Source: Pseudomonas lini (GTDB lineage: Bacteria > Pseudomonadota > Gammaproteobacteria > Pseudomonadales > Pseudomonadaceae). From it: 64,000 nucleotides of DNA. The notes under the pieces are model-generated. The model was not told where the DNA came from. It searched no databases and saw nothing but the letters and a program-made list of their open reading frames with translations. Within the stretch, counting starts at the first letter, position 1. Each line of letters starts with the position of its first letter. The position numbers were made by a program, and so were the translations under genes. Below are positions 26,477 through 35,222 of the stretch, piece after piece. The stretch lies in the NCBI RefSeq assembly GCF_964063345.1, contig NZ_OZ061318.1, forward strand, positions 2,480,001-2,544,000. The letters run 5' to 3'.

Positions 26477-27270
26477 GCATTCCCGAACCGGTCGGCACAA
26501 CGGATGAACAGCAACCCATCATCAGCACCGTGAGTCGTTTTACCGTGCTGACGGTCAACACCCACAAGGGTTTCACCGCGCTCAACCGACGCTTCATCCT
26601 GCCCGAATTGCGCGAAGCGGTACGCAGTGTGTCCGCCGACGTGGTGTTTTTGCAGGAGGTCCATGGCACTCACGAACATCATCCACAGCGCTACCTCAAT
26701 TGGCCGGCAATGCCTCAGTACGAATTCCTGGCCGATACCCTGTGGCCGCAATTTGCCTATGGGCGCAACGCAGTCTACCCGGCGGGCGATCACGGCAATG
26801 CGCTGTTGTCGAAGTTTCAGATCATTCGCCACGACAACCTCGACGTTTCCATCCACGGCCATGAGAACCGTGGAATCCTGCATTGCGTGCTGCGCATGCC
26901 CGGCGATGGCCGGGAAGTGCATGCCATTTGCGTCCATCTGGGGCTGCGCGAAAGTCACCGCAAGGCACAACTCAAGCTGCTGAGCCAACGTATGGAAGAG
27001 TTGCCGGAGGATGCCCCGGTGGTGGTGGCCGGCGACTTCAACGACTGGCGCCTGCGCGCCGATGCGCTGCTCAAGCCCTGCGGTTTGCGTGAAGTATTCG
27101 CTGAGTTGCATGGCAAACCAGCACGCAGTTTCCCGGCGCGTTTGCCCGCGCTGCGCCTGGACCGCATCTACGTGCGCGACCTCAAGGCCAGCCATCCGCA
27201 AGTACTGGCGGCACGACCCTGGTCACACCTTTCCGACCATGCACCGCTATCGGTGGAGATCGAGCTATGA
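26473..27270 (+). CDS. Endonuclease/exonuclease/phosphatase family protein (YbhP-like)
   Basis: A 265-residue protein with the DNase I-like metal phosphoesterase fold: TVNTHKGFT near residue 24, the catalytic FLQEVHG (about 59-65), [10 protein letters not shown] (about 187-196) and the C-terminal [12 protein letters not shown] with the active His. E. coli ybhP lies beside clsB and ybhN in the same order, so this is the YbhP equivalent. Its substrate could be a phospholipid or nucleic acid. It overlaps its neighbours on both sides by 4 bp. Confidence 0.88.
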   Translation: MSIPEPVGTTDEQQPIISTVSRFTVLTVNTHKGFTALNRRFILPELREAVRSVSADVVFLQEVHGTHEHHPQRYLNWPAMPQYEFLADTLWPQFAYGRNAVYPAGDHGNALLSKFQIIRHDNLDVSIHGHENRGILHCVLRMPGDGREVHAICVHLGLRESHRKAQLKLLSQRMEELPEDAPVVVAGDFNDWRLRADALLKPCGLREVFAELHGKPARSFPARLPALRLDRIYVRDLKASHPQVLAARPWSHLSDHAPLSVEIEL

Positions 27271-28553
27271 CCGGCCCACTGATGGAAAAAACCACGATCG
27301 AACACGTCTCCGCGCCTCCGCCGGTACGCAAGCCCGCAGTGGCTGACGTCGAATATGGTTGGCACGGTAACAATCGCGTCGAATTGCTGGAGAACGGCGA
27401 GGAATACTTTCCACGAGTGTTTGAAGCGCTGCGCCAGGCCCAGAGTGAAATCCTGCTGGAGACCTTCATTGTATTCGAGGACAAGGTCGGTAATGAGCTG
27501 CAAAAAATCCTGATTGAAGCGGCTCAACGCGGCGTGCGCATCACCGTCAACCTCGACGGTTTCGGCTGTGGCGAACTGAGCACGGAGTACCTCGCGGCGC
27601 TGAGCAATGCAGGTGTGCGTCTGCAAATATTCGACCCCGCCCCGCGTCACTTTGGCATTCGCACCAATTGGTTCCGCCGCCTGCACCGCAAGATTGTGGT
27701 GGTCGACGGCACGATTGCGTTCCTCGGCGGAATCAACTTTTCCGCCGACCATTTGGCCGACTTCGGCCCCGAGGCCAAACAGGATTATTCGGTTGAAGTG
27801 CAAGGCCCGGCGGTGGCAGACATTCATCATTTCGCCTTGCTGCAAAGCGGTCGTCCGGCTCGGGCCAAGTACTGGTGGCAGCGTCGCAGACAGAGGCGCG
27901 CGGAACTGGCGGTCAGCGATCATGATGGTCAGGTACGGCTGGTGTATCGCGACAATGGCGAACATCAGGGCGATATCGAAGAGGTGTACTTGCGGGTACT
28001 GCGCGGTGCCCGGCATCGCGTGGTCATCGCCAACGCCTACTTCTTTCCTGGCTATCGGCTGCTGCGGGAGATCCGCAATGCGGCGCGCCGAGGGGTCGAG
28101 GTGCGCCTGATTCTTCAGGGGCAACCGGATCTGCGGGTGGCCAGGCTCGCCGCGCGCATGACCTACGACTATCTGCTGCGGGCCGGGGTAGCGATTTACG
28201 AATATTGCGACCGTCCCCTGCATGGCAAAGTCGCCCTGGTCGACGAGGACTGGAGCACTGTCGGCTCAAGTAACCTCGACCCGCTGAGCCTGTCCCTGAA
28301 TCTGGAGGCCAACGTGTTGATCCGCGACCGAGCCTTCAACCGCGACCTGTTCGAGCGTCTCGACGAATTGAGCAGCAACCACTGCAAGGTCATGTCGGCG
28401 GACAAGGCGCCTCGTGGACGGATCTGGGACATGACCATCGGTTTTCTGGTGTTTCACTTCCTGCGGCATTTCCCGGCATGGGCCGGTTGGTTGCCGGCGC
28501 ACAAACCGCGCTTGAAACCCTTCATTCATCCGGCCGGGAGCGATAAGGCATGA
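27267..28553 (+). CDS. clsB: Cardiolipin synthase B
   Basis: A 428-residue phospholipase D-type enzyme. Two HKD motifs are visible: [20 protein letters not shown] in the N-terminal half and [21 protein letters not shown] in the C-terminal half. E. coli ClsB makes cardiolipin from phosphatidylglycerol and can also use phosphatidylethanolamine-type donors. There is no N-terminal transmembrane pair, as in ClsB and unlike ClsA. It lies between YbhP-like and YbhN-like genes. Confidence 0.92.
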   Translation: MTGPLMEKTTIEHVSAPPPVRKPAVADVEYGWHGNNRVELLENGEEYFPRVFEALRQAQSEILLETFIVFEDKVGNELQKILIEAAQRGVRITVNLDGFGCGELSTEYLAALSNAGVRLQIFDPAPRHFGIRTNWFRRLHRKIVVVDGTIAFLGGINFSADHLADFGPEAKQDYSVEVQGPAVADIHHFALLQSGRPARAKYWWQRRRQRRAELAVSDHDGQVRLVYRDNGEHQGDIEEVYLRVLRGARHRVVIANAYFFPGYRLLREIRNAARRGVEVRLILQGQPDLRVARLAARMTYDYLLRAGVAIYEYCDRPLHGKVALVDEDWSTVGSSNLDPLSLSLNLEANVLIRDRAFNRDLFERLDELSSNHCKVMSADKAPRGRIWDMTIGFLVFHFLRHFPAWAGWLPAHKPRLKPFIHPAGSDKA

Positions 28554-29536
28554 GCCATTCCGATGCACGGCCTGCCCCTCACTCCGACGCGCCGCGAAAA
28601 TCCCATTGGCACCGTTGGAAAAAGCCGCTGACGATGCTGTTTTTTTTGGCGTTGATCGTTTTGTTCACGATGCTCGCCGAACGCATCGAATGGGGCGAAG
28701 TGTTCGATACCCTGGCCGACTTCAAGGTGCGCACACTGATCATTGCGTCCGGGGTGACGCTGATGAGTTTTCTGGTCTATGCCTGTTTCGACCTGATCGG
28801 CCGCACCTACATCCGGCAGAACCTGACCTGGCGACAGATCCTCCCGGTAGGGATTATCAGCTACGCCTTCAACCTCAACCTGAGCGCCTGGGTCGGCGGC
28901 ATCGCCATGCGTTATCGGCTGTATTCACGGCTCGGTGTGAGCAAAAGCAACATCGCGAAAATCCTCGGGCTAAGCCTGGCGACCAACTGGTTCGGTTACA
29001 TGGTGATTGCCGGCACCGTGTTCAGCAGCGGACTGGTGAGAATGCCGCCAGGCTGGAAGCTGAGCAGCGGTGCCCTGCAAGGCGTGGGCGCGTTATTGCT
29101 GCTGTTGAGCGCGGGGTATCTGGCCGCCTGCCGATTTTCCAGGCGGCGGGAGTGGTCGATTCGCGGCGTGGAAATCAACCTGCCGTCACTGCACATGGCG
29201 GTCCTGCAACTGGCCCTCGGCGCGCTGAACTGGTCGCTGATGGCGGCGGTAATCTTTACCCTGCTGCCGAGCAAACTGGATTATCCGCTGGTGCTTGGCG
29301 TGTTGCTGATCAGCGCCATTGCCGGGGTCATCACCCACATTCCGGCCGGGCTCGGTGTGCTGGAGGCGGTGTTCGTGGCATTGCTGCAACATGAGGTCTC
29401 GCGGGGAAGCCTGGTGGCGGGGTTGCTCGCTTATCGGGCGATCTATTTCCTCCTGCCGCTGCTGATTACCGTGGTGATGTACCTGGTGGTGGAAGCCAAG
29501 GCCAAGTCGTTGCGGATCCAGAAGAAACCTTCTTGA
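28550..29536 (+). CDS. YbhN-like lysylphosphatidylglycerol synthase transmembrane-region protein
   Basis: A 328-residue integral membrane protein of the UPF0104/LPG_synthase_TM family with about eight hydrophobic segments, starting near residue 26 (LTMLFFLALIVLFTMLAERI). AFNLNLSAWVGGIAMRYRLY and VITHIPAGLGVLEAVFVALL are family signatures. It corresponds to the flippase-like domain of MprF but lacks an aminoacyl-transferase domain. With clsB upstream it may move or organise phospholipids. It ends the DUF72-YbhP-ClsB-YbhN set. Confidence 0.85.
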   Translation: MSHSDARPAPHSDAPRKSHWHRWKKPLTMLFFLALIVLFTMLAERIEWGEVFDTLADFKVRTLIIASGVTLMSFLVYACFDLIGRTYIRQNLTWRQILPVGIISYAFNLNLSAWVGGIAMRYRLYSRLGVSKSNIAKILGLSLATNWFGYMVIAGTVFSSGLVRMPPGWKLSSGALQGVGALLLLLSAGYLAACRFSRRREWSIRGVEINLPSLHMAVLQLALGALNWSLMAAVIFTLLPSKLDYPLVLGVLLISAIAGVITHIPAGLGVLEAVFVALLQHEVSRGSLVAGLLAYRAIYFLLPLLITVVMYLVVEAKAKSLRIQKKPS

Positions 29537-29586
29537 AAGATTAGTTGAAACGGATGCCGCTTTCGCGAGCAAGAACACCGCAAACC

Positions 29587-30345
29587 TCAACGCGACTGAA
29601 TAATGCTCAACCGCTCGCCCACCACCATTTCCGTGATCCAGCCCACCAGGATCGAGGTGTACGCCTGTTGCGAGACAGGCTCGCTCAAGGCGTGATCGGC
29701 ACCATCGATAATCCGGTGAGTCAGCGAGTGGGTCTGCTGACACGCCGCGCGGTAACTCATGATGGTCGCGTGGGGCACATAGGCGTCGGTCTCGGACTCC
29801 ACCAGCAACACATCCCCGGTAAATTGCGAACAGGCATGCAGCGCGCGATTGCTGTCAGCGTGGACCCGCGTGCTGCGGTAATCGCGCAAATCGAGCTTGT
29901 CCAGCTCACGCTTGGGCGTGTGCCAGAAGTCGTCGCGATACAACGCCGGCACCCGCAGCGCCAGCCAGCGCACCGGGCGCAAGGAGGTCAGGATCGCCGC
30001 CAGATAACCGCCATAACTGGTACCCACCACAGCGACCGCAGAGGTATCGAGCGCCGGATGCGCGAGCAAGCGGTCGTAGGCCGCCAGCAGGTCACGCAGG
30101 TTGTCTTCGCGGGTTACCCGGGACAACGGAATACCGGTCCCGCCGGTGTGGCCGCGCAAGTCGAACGTCAGGCACACGCAACCCAACCCGGCGATGCCTT
30201 TGGCGCGCTCCAGGTCGCGCTCCTGACTGCCGCCCCAGCCATGAACGAAAAGCACACCCGGGACTTTCGATTTGGGGCTGAGGAAGGTTCCGCTCATCTG
30301 CTCATCATCGATGTCGATCGCAATGGTTTCGCTTCTAGCCGTCAT
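29587..30345 (-). CDS. Alpha/beta-hydrolase (S9/DLH-like)
   Basis: A 252-residue cytoplasmic hydrolase. The oxyanion segment LFVHGWGGSQERD lies near residue 32, the nucleophile elbow VGTSYGGYLA (Ser about 111) in the middle, and ESETDAYVPHATI plus DGADHAL supply the acid and His. This layout fits small esterases and dienelactone-hydrolase-like enzymes. The substrate is unknown. Its start overlaps the DUF3182 stop by 11 bp, so the two are co-transcribed. It converges on the YbhN-like gene. Confidence 0.85.
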   Translation of the reverse strand: MTARSETIAIDIDDEQMSGTFLSPKSKVPGVLFVHGWGGSQERDLERAKGIAGLGCVCLTFDLRGHTGGTGIPLSRVTREDNLRDLLAAYDRLLAHPALDTSAVAVVGTSYGGYLAAILTSLRPVRWLALRVPALYRDDFWHTPKRELDKLDLRDYRSTRVHADSNRALHACSQFTGDVLLVESETDAYVPHATIMSYRAACQQTHSLTHRIIDGADHALSEPVSQQAYTSILVGWITEMVVGERLSIIQSR

Positions 30346-31444
30346 AGGATTTTACCGTTACGTACTTGAGAAGAAAGTCACCGTGTTCCGCTGGCCCGCG
30401 GTAGACCTCAATGGTGTTGGCCGGCAGCGGTTGATCGGTATAGGTTTCGACCGACGACACGCGAATCGCCTGCAGGCCGGGGTCATTGACGAAACTCTGC
30501 AGCGCCGCGACTTCGGCACTGCTGGCACCGCCCAGGCGCCAGGATTGTTCGAGCACGCCGCTGCGTTGTTTGCCATCGCAATCCAGCCCCTGGGCGATGT
30601 CGTAGTTGCGCCGCGAGGCGTAGAACCCGGGGTAGGCTTCATCGGCCGCGCTGTCGAATACCTGCGCCTGCTGGATCGCCAGCCTCGTGTCGTCCGGTAG
30701 TTCCAGCGCCAGCAGGTCCTCGTAATAACCCTGCACCACCAATAGGTTGGACCCTCCATAAACCTGATCGCCCTGACCGTCTTCGGTCAAGTATTGATCA
30801 CCGCAATAACTCAGCACCTTGTCGCCGATAAAACTCTGACCGACGCTATGGGTGACCACCTCGGTCAAGTCTTGTTCCAGCACCACACCTTCGGTGAACA
30901 ATGTTTTGGCATCGGGACGAGCGAGGATGGCATCGAACTGGTCGAGGCTTTTGATCACTTCCTGACCGCGTCCGGCGCAGGCATGAATAGGCTTCATGCG
31001 GATCGGCCCACTGTAGAGCAGGTGTTCCGCCGCCGGGCGAGCATCCTCCAGGGAGAACACGCTGAGGCCGTCGAGCACGACGCTGCGCACCCGTTCGGAA
31101 AATATCGACGACCAGCCTTCGGGCGCGAACGCATAGCGGTTCAACAACCCATGGCTGATGGCTTTGGTGCAGATGAAATCGTGGTCGACGTAACCGCCCC
31201 ACAAATCCTCCGGCCCTTTGACGCCCAACCGCCGGGCGGCAGCAACGCCCACCAGAGTTTGGGTCGGCAATAGATAAACATCACGGCCGCTGTGCAGTTC
31301 CAAGTCATAACTGCCGCCGTACTCGAGCCCGACGACCTGCGCCAGCCAACGGGCCAGTGCGCGATTGGTTTCGACTTCGTGCAGTGGGGCGTGGGGGCGC
31401 ACCGAATGGGCGAGCACCAGTTTCTTGCGGTTTGTTGGGGTCAT
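30335..31444 (-). CDS. DUF3182 family protein, probable ATP-grasp-like enzyme
   Basis: A 369-residue protein of the DUF3182 family. Typical parts include LVLAHSVRPHAPLHEVETNRA, VDHDFICTKAISHGLL, RMKPIHACAGRGQEVI and EGVVLEQDLTEVVTHSVGQ. The GRGQ loop and LEQDL resemble nucleotide-binding parts of ATP-grasp ligases, so a ligase role is plausible but unproven. AAGGGGA selects the ATG at 31444; an upstream in-frame ATG lacks such a site. It is coupled to the hydrolase gene. The 227 bp upstream holds no recognised regulator site. Confidence 0.8.
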   Translation of the reverse strand: MTPTNRKKLVLAHSVRPHAPLHEVETNRALARWLAQVVGLEYGGSYDLELHSGRDVYLLPTQTLVGVAAARRLGVKGPEDLWGGYVDHDFICTKAISHGLLNRYAFAPEGWSSIFSERVRSVVLDGLSVFSLEDARPAAEHLLYSGPIRMKPIHACAGRGQEVIKSLDQFDAILARPDAKTLFTEGVVLEQDLTEVVTHSVGQSFIGDKVLSYCGDQYLTEDGQGDQVYGGSNLLVVQGYYEDLLALELPDDTRLAIQQAQVFDSAADEAYPGFYASRRNYDIAQGLDCDGKQRSGVLEQSWRLGGASSAEVAALQSFVNDPGLQAIRVSSVETYTDQPLPANTIEVYRGPAEHGDFLLKYVTVKSYDG

Positions 31445-31671
31445 GCGTTCCCCTTCAATCTGCGCTTGATAAATGTAGCTCAAGGAGGTGCAGAGATCAG
31501 GCCAACGGCGGCTGGAGTGAAACGGGTTTCAAATCAGCCGGTTGCGAAATACGTGATAGCACAAGGCCTGTTTTATTCTGCACGACACCTTTCAATACTC
31601 CCGGCATTTTGCACGACTCAAAGCCTGGCACAGATCTAATGTGGGACATTTTTTGATCTGGTGTGATCTGG

Positions 31672-32667
31672 CTACCGAGACACAGCTGTGTTTGGCGTTA
31701 CCCCAAACCGCCCCCGGTAATCACTCGGCGCCAGCCCGGTAATCTTTTTGAACGTTGCCCGAAACGCACTCGGGTCCTGGTAACCCACGGTCCAGGCAAT
31801 GTGATCAATGGTGCCGTTGGTGAACTCGAGCATTTCCCGTGCCTTGCCAACCCGCAGGTGCTGGCAGTACTCAGTGGGTTTCAACCCGCTTGCCGCACGA
31901 AAACGCCGCAGGAAAGTGCGCTCTTCCAGCCCCGCCCGCTCGGCCATTGCCGTCAACGAGACATCGGTCGCCCCGGTGCTTTGCAGCCAATGCTGGACCT
32001 TGAGAATCGACGCATCGCCATGGTTGAGAATCGGTGAAAAATTACTGCCGCACTCGCTCGCGCTGTCGCTGTGTTCCACCATCAAAAACCGCGCCGTGCC
32101 AGTGGCGATGCTCGGTCCGAGCAAGCGGTTCACCAACCGCAATCCCAGCTCTGACCAGGCCATCAACCCGGCAGTAGTGATCAGGTCACCATCGTCGACA
32201 ATCGGCGTGTCGGCCTTGAGCTTGATCGCCGGATAACGCTCGGCGAAGGCCTTGGCCGAGGTCCAGTGGGTGGTGGCGCTACGGCCATCGAGCAGGCCGC
32301 TTTCAGCCAACAAAATAGAACCCACGCAGACCCCGCCGAGGGTCGCACCGTTGGCGTGTTGCTGACGAAGCCAGCGAATCAACTCTTGGGGCGCCTGCCG
32401 CTCGGAAAAACCTCCGATCGAGGGCGGGATCAACACGGCGACCAACGCGCCGACCGGGCCAGGATGAGTGTCATAGACCCGCTCGGGCACTTGATCGCCA
32501 TCGACCTGCCAGTGACTGACCCGCAGCAATGGCAACTGCGCCGCCTGATGCTCGGCGGCGATCCGGTTGGCCACGCCGAACAGGTCCGTCAGCCCATGCA
32601 CCGCCGCCATCTGCGCACCGGGATAGATCAGCACTCCCAGTTCGGCGACTGCCCTTTCTACACCCAT
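31672..32667 (-). CDS. GlxA-type AraC-family transcriptional regulator
   Basis: A 331-residue regulator. The N-terminal DJ-1/PfpI-like domain (about 1-185, with LGVLIYPGAQMAAVHGLTDLF and GGVCVGSILLAESGLLDGR) senses a ligand. The C-terminal AraC-type HTH (about 225-325, with LEERTFLRRFRAASGLKPTEY and IAWTVGYQDPSAFRATFKKITG) binds DNA. The ATG at 32667 follows GGGGGAAA. It is divergent from an isochorismatase-like gene across 101 bp, the usual arrangement of regulator and target, so that gene is its likely target. The inducer is unknown. Confidence 0.9.
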   Translation of the reverse strand: MGVERAVAELGVLIYPGAQMAAVHGLTDLFGVANRIAAEHQAAQLPLLRVSHWQVDGDQVPERVYDTHPGPVGALVAVLIPPSIGGFSERQAPQELIRWLRQQHANGATLGGVCVGSILLAESGLLDGRSATTHWTSAKAFAERYPAIKLKADTPIVDDGDLITTAGLMAWSELGLRLVNRLLGPSIATGTARFLMVEHSDSASECGSNFSPILNHGDASILKVQHWLQSTGATDVSLTAMAERAGLEERTFLRRFRAASGLKPTEYCQHLRVGKAREMLEFTNGTIDHIAWTVGYQDPSAFRATFKKITGLAPSDYRGRFGVTPNTAVSR

Positions 32668-32768
32668 TGTCAGTTTTCCCCCTTCTATTGTCGGTGCGGC
32701 CAATCCTCGAACGAACGGCCAGCACCAATACTTGATTGCACACCAACACACACTTCGAGGAAACAGTC

Positions 32769-33317
32769 ATGGCCAAGCAAGCACTCATCGTAGTCGATAT
32801 CCAGAACGACTACTTCCCCCAAGGCAAGTGGCCGCTGGTGGGCGCCGACGCCGCTGCAGACAACGCTGCACGGTTGATTCAGGCGTTTCGCGAGGCCGGT
32901 GATTCGGTGGTGCACATCCGCCACGAATTCACCTCCGACGCCGCACCGTTCTTCACGCCAGGCTCCGACGGCGCGAAGCTGCACCCCAAAGTCCTCAACC
33001 GCACCGACGAGCCGGTGGTGCTTAAACACTTCGTCAACTCGTTCCGCGAGACCGAACTGGAAGCCATCCTCGACCAGCAAGGCATTGAGCACTTGGTGAT
33101 CGTCGGGAGCATGAGTCATATGTGCATCGACGGCATCGCCCGTGCCGCCGCCGACTTGGGCTACACCATTACCGTCGTTCACGATGCGTGCGCCACCCGT
33201 GATCTTGAGTTCAACGGTCTGACGGTTCCGGCAGCTCACGTGCATGCCGCCTTCATGTCGTCCCTGGGTTTTGCTTATGCAAGCGTGGTGTCCACTGACG
33301 ATTTTCTGGCTGGCTAA
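32769..33317 (+). CDS. Isochorismatase-like cysteine hydrolase
   Basis: A 182-residue hydrolase with the catalytic triad Asp10 (IVVDIQNDY), Lys86 (VVLKHFVNSF) and Cys119 (SMSHMCIDG). This is the nicotinamidase/isochorismatase fold, which cleaves amides. The VGSMSHMCIDGIARAAADLGY block is characteristic of the small cysteine-hydrolase group. The start at 32769 follows AGGAAACAGTC. It is divergent from the GlxA-type regulator and probably under its control. The substrate cannot be told from sequence; nicotinamide is unlikely because the metal-binding His residues are not apparent. Confidence 0.87.
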   Translation: MAKQALIVVDIQNDYFPQGKWPLVGADAAADNAARLIQAFREAGDSVVHIRHEFTSDAAPFFTPGSDGAKLHPKVLNRTDEPVVLKHFVNSFRETELEAILDQQGIEHLVIVGSMSHMCIDGIARAAADLGYTITVVHDACATRDLEFNGLTVPAAHVHAAFMSSLGFAYASVVSTDDFLAG

Positions 33318-33327
33318 GTGAAGAACC

Positions 33328-33417
33328 TGTGGGAGCGGGCTTGCCCGCGATGAGGCCATCACATCCAACATCTTTGTTGACTGTTACATCGCTATCGCGG
33401 GCAAGCCCGCTCCCACA
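33328..33417. repeat. REPIN, GTGGGAGCGGGCTTGCCCGC family
   Basis: Inverted TGTGGGAGCGGGCTTGCCCG elements around about 45 bp, 10 bp after the hydrolase gene. The spacer differs from the conserved 45-bp spacer at 17.6, 20.7 and 25.3 kb. Confidence 0.9.
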
Positions 33418-33465
33418 GGATTGCGCTTAACTGAATGGCATAGAGTGATAGACCTTCTTTGGTCA

Positions 33466-33477
33466 TGCACCTGTGCA
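33466..33477. promoter_or_regulatory. Short inverted repeat upstream of the yjf operon
   Basis: TGCACCTGTGCA has 5-bp arms around CT, and lies 13 bp before the first CTCACGCGTGAG palindrome. It could be a third protein-binding site or chance. Confidence 0.25.
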
Positions 33478-33490
33478 ACAGTCGAAAAAT

Positions 33491-33502
33491 CTCACGCGTG
33501 AG
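33491..33502. promoter_or_regulatory. Operator-like palindrome 1 of the yjf operon
   Basis: CTCACGCGTGAG is a perfect 12-bp palindrome, 3 bp before a TTGAGG sequence that could be a -35 box. The same 12 bp recurs 46 bp downstream. Two identical perfect copies so close together strongly suggest a dimeric DNA-binding protein. I know no regulator with this site. Confidence 0.65.
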
Positions 33503-33505
33503 CTA

Positions 33506-33534
33506 TTGAGGTCCGCAAAAATTGCCTGTAGTGT
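33506..33534 (+). promoter_or_regulatory. Possible promoter of the yjf operon
   Basis: TTGAGG (33506-33511) and TAGTGT (33529-33534) are separated by 17 bp. The -10 match is weak (three of six). The two palindromes lie immediately outside these boxes, which would fit a repressor. A sigma54 promoter was considered and rejected. Confidence 0.35.
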
Positions 33535-33536
33535 TT

Positions 33537-33548
33537 CTCACGCGTGAG
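33537..33548. promoter_or_regulatory. Operator-like palindrome 2 of the yjf operon
   Basis: The second exact copy of CTCACGCGTGAG, 23 bp before the yjfI start and centred 46 bp from the first copy. It would cover the predicted transcription start. Confidence 0.65.
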
Positions 33549-33571
33549 ATTTTCACAACGGGGTCAGCATC

Positions 33572-34261
33572 ATGAAAAGCAGCTCTCCATCAGATCCGCC
33601 TACCGGATCTGTTACCGATTCAGCGAGCCAAAAGGGAGAGCGCTCGAAACCGTCCGCGAAAAAACCATCCAGTTTCTACATGAAACAGATGCGCGCGGGC
33701 CTGGGTGCCGCCGGTTATGTGAAACACGAGACTTGGGTGCTTCCCGAAAACCGAAGCCTGCTCAAGCAGATGGAGAAACAGCTACGCCAACCGATTCTGG
33801 CTGGCTCATTCATGTCGGAGAATTACATGAGCGCAGGTAATAACTGGAACATCGACCGCCTTTACAGCGCCCTTCAGGCCCTCGACGAAGTGGTTTCGAA
33901 CGACATCACCCTCTCCCTCGTTCAAGGCTCCGAGTCCAGCATCAAGCTGGAAATGAACGACTTCGGTGGCTTGCCGATTTACATCGCCGTGGTTGGCGAT
34001 CAGGTCATCGTCGATACCGTTCTGGTCGATGTCGAGTCCATCAACGACGTGCCGGCATTCAATGATGCCGTGCTGCGCAGCCGGGAAATGTTCCCGCTGT
34101 CCTCAATCGGTATCGAGTCCATGCCCAACGGCCAGGTTGTTTACAACATGTTCGGCGCGTTGAGCTCCGACTCCAGCCTGACCAACGTCGTGACCGAGGT
34201 CAAAACCCTCGTCGACAACGTCCAGCGCGCCAGCGAAGCCTTTGAACGTTTCTTCATCTAA
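33572..34261 (+). CDS. yjfI: YjfI-like DUF2170 protein with N-terminal extension
   Basis: A 229-residue protein, first gene of the cassette. The C-terminal about 130 residues are DUF2170 (LDEVVSNDITLSLVQGSESS, LPIYIAVVGDQVIVDTVLVD, PLSSIGIESMPNGQVVYNMF). The E. coli protein is much shorter. Residues 1-33 are Ser/Lys/Pro-rich and probably disordered. Residues 36-75 (MKQMRAGLGAAGYVKHETWV followed by LPENRSLLKQMEKQLR) resemble the strand-helix start of small ribbon-helix-helix DNA-binding proteins. I infer it may bind the upstream palindromes and control its own operon. Whether DUF2170 binds membrane or PspA is unknown. Confidence 0.82.
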   Translation: MKSSSPSDPPTGSVTDSASQKGERSKPSAKKPSSFYMKQMRAGLGAAGYVKHETWVLPENRSLLKQMEKQLRQPILAGSFMSENYMSAGNNWNIDRLYSALQALDEVVSNDITLSLVQGSESSIKLEMNDFGGLPIYIAVVGDQVIVDTVLVDVESINDVPAFNDAVLRSREMFPLSSIGIESMPNGQVVYNMFGALSSDSSLTNVVTEVKTLVDNVQRASEAFERFFI

Positions 34262-34285
34262 TTTTTCGGGAACAGGAAATATCCA

Positions 34286-34984
34286 ATGACTCAGTCCATC
34301 TGGAGCAAATTGTTCACCGCGCTGCGTGGCGGTGCCAACGAAGTCGGTGAATCGATCGTCGACCAACAGGCCCTGCGCATCCTCGACCAGGAAATTCGTG
34401 ATGCTGACAGCGCGCTGGCCAACGCCAAGCGTGAGCTGGTCACCATCATGGCCAAGCACAAACTGTCGGCTGATCGCGTCAGCGAGTACAACGCCAAGAT
34501 CAAGGATCTGGAGTCCAAGGCCCTGGCCGCGATTCAGGCCAATCGCGAAGACTTGGCACTGGAAGTGGCCGAAGCCATTTCGACCCTGACCAATGAACTG
34601 GATGTCGAGCAAAAGCAGGCCACCGAATTCGGCGGTTACGCGGACAACATGCGCAAAGACATCACCAAGGCTGAAAGCCGCATCAAAAGCCTGCGTCAGC
34701 AAGTGGACATGGCCAAGGCGCGTGAAAGCGTACAGAAAGCCCAGGTCAGTGCATCGATCGCCAGTGGCGGCGCCAACGGCAAGCTGGAAACCGCCGTCGG
34801 TACGCTGAACCGCCTGCAAGCCAAGCAGCAGCAACGCGCCGCTGAACTGGAAGCCCAGGACCAACTGGCCGATGCGTCGACCGGCACCGACCTGGAGCGC
34901 AAGCTGCGTGAAGCCGGCATCACGCCGAACGAAGGCAGCGCCAATGCGATTCTGGAACGCCTGAAGAAAAAATCGGCTGAGTAA
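34286..34984 (+). CDS. yjfJ: PspA/IM30 family protein (YjfJ-like)
   Basis: A 232-residue, mostly helical coiled-coil protein of the PspA/Vipp1/ESCRT-III superfamily, which coats and remodels the inner membrane. It begins MTQSIWSKLFTALRGGANEV, a short amphipathic start, then alternating charged heptads (about 25-190), including ESRIKSLRQQVDMAKARESV. The C-terminus ends LERLKKKSAE. It follows yjfI by 24 bp. No pspF, pspB or pspC is adjacent, so regulation differs from the E. coli psp system. Confidence 0.92.
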   Translation: MTQSIWSKLFTALRGGANEVGESIVDQQALRILDQEIRDADSALANAKRELVTIMAKHKLSADRVSEYNAKIKDLESKALAAIQANREDLALEVAEAISTLTNELDVEQKQATEFGGYADNMRKDITKAESRIKSLRQQVDMAKARESVQKAQVSASIASGGANGKLETAVGTLNRLQAKQQQRAAELEAQDQLADASTGTDLERKLREAGITPNEGSANAILERLKKKSAE

Positions 34985-35036
34985 CCCGGTTAGGGCATTC
35001 ATTGCCTTGATGTCAGTCAGGCAAGCGCACTGAACC

Positions 35037-35142
35037 TGTGGCGAGGGAGCTTGCTCCCGCTGGACTGCGCAGCAGCCCCCTTCTTTTTTGCAATATAGGG
35101 GGGCCGCTTCGCGACCCAACGGGAGCAAGCTCCCTCGCCACA
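35037..35142. repeat. REPIN within the yjf cassette, GGCGAGGGAGCTTGCTCCCG family
   Basis: Inverted TGTGGCGAGGGAGCTTGCTC elements lie between the PspA-like gene and the rhomboid gene, both plus strand. Genes before and after it may be expressed at different levels. Confidence 0.9.
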
Positions 35143-35222
35143 ATGTTACTCAGCGCTCGTTCTATCTCTTAACTGACAGGCAGTAATTCAATGTCCTTCT
35201 TTTTGCCGAGTCGAGGTCACGG

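Noticed and set aside
33506..33528. Sigma54 promoter GG-N-GC before the yjf cassette, as expected for psp genes
   Set aside because: The distance between GG and GC is 12 bases instead of 10, the flanking bases do not match, and no PspF-like activator gene is present.
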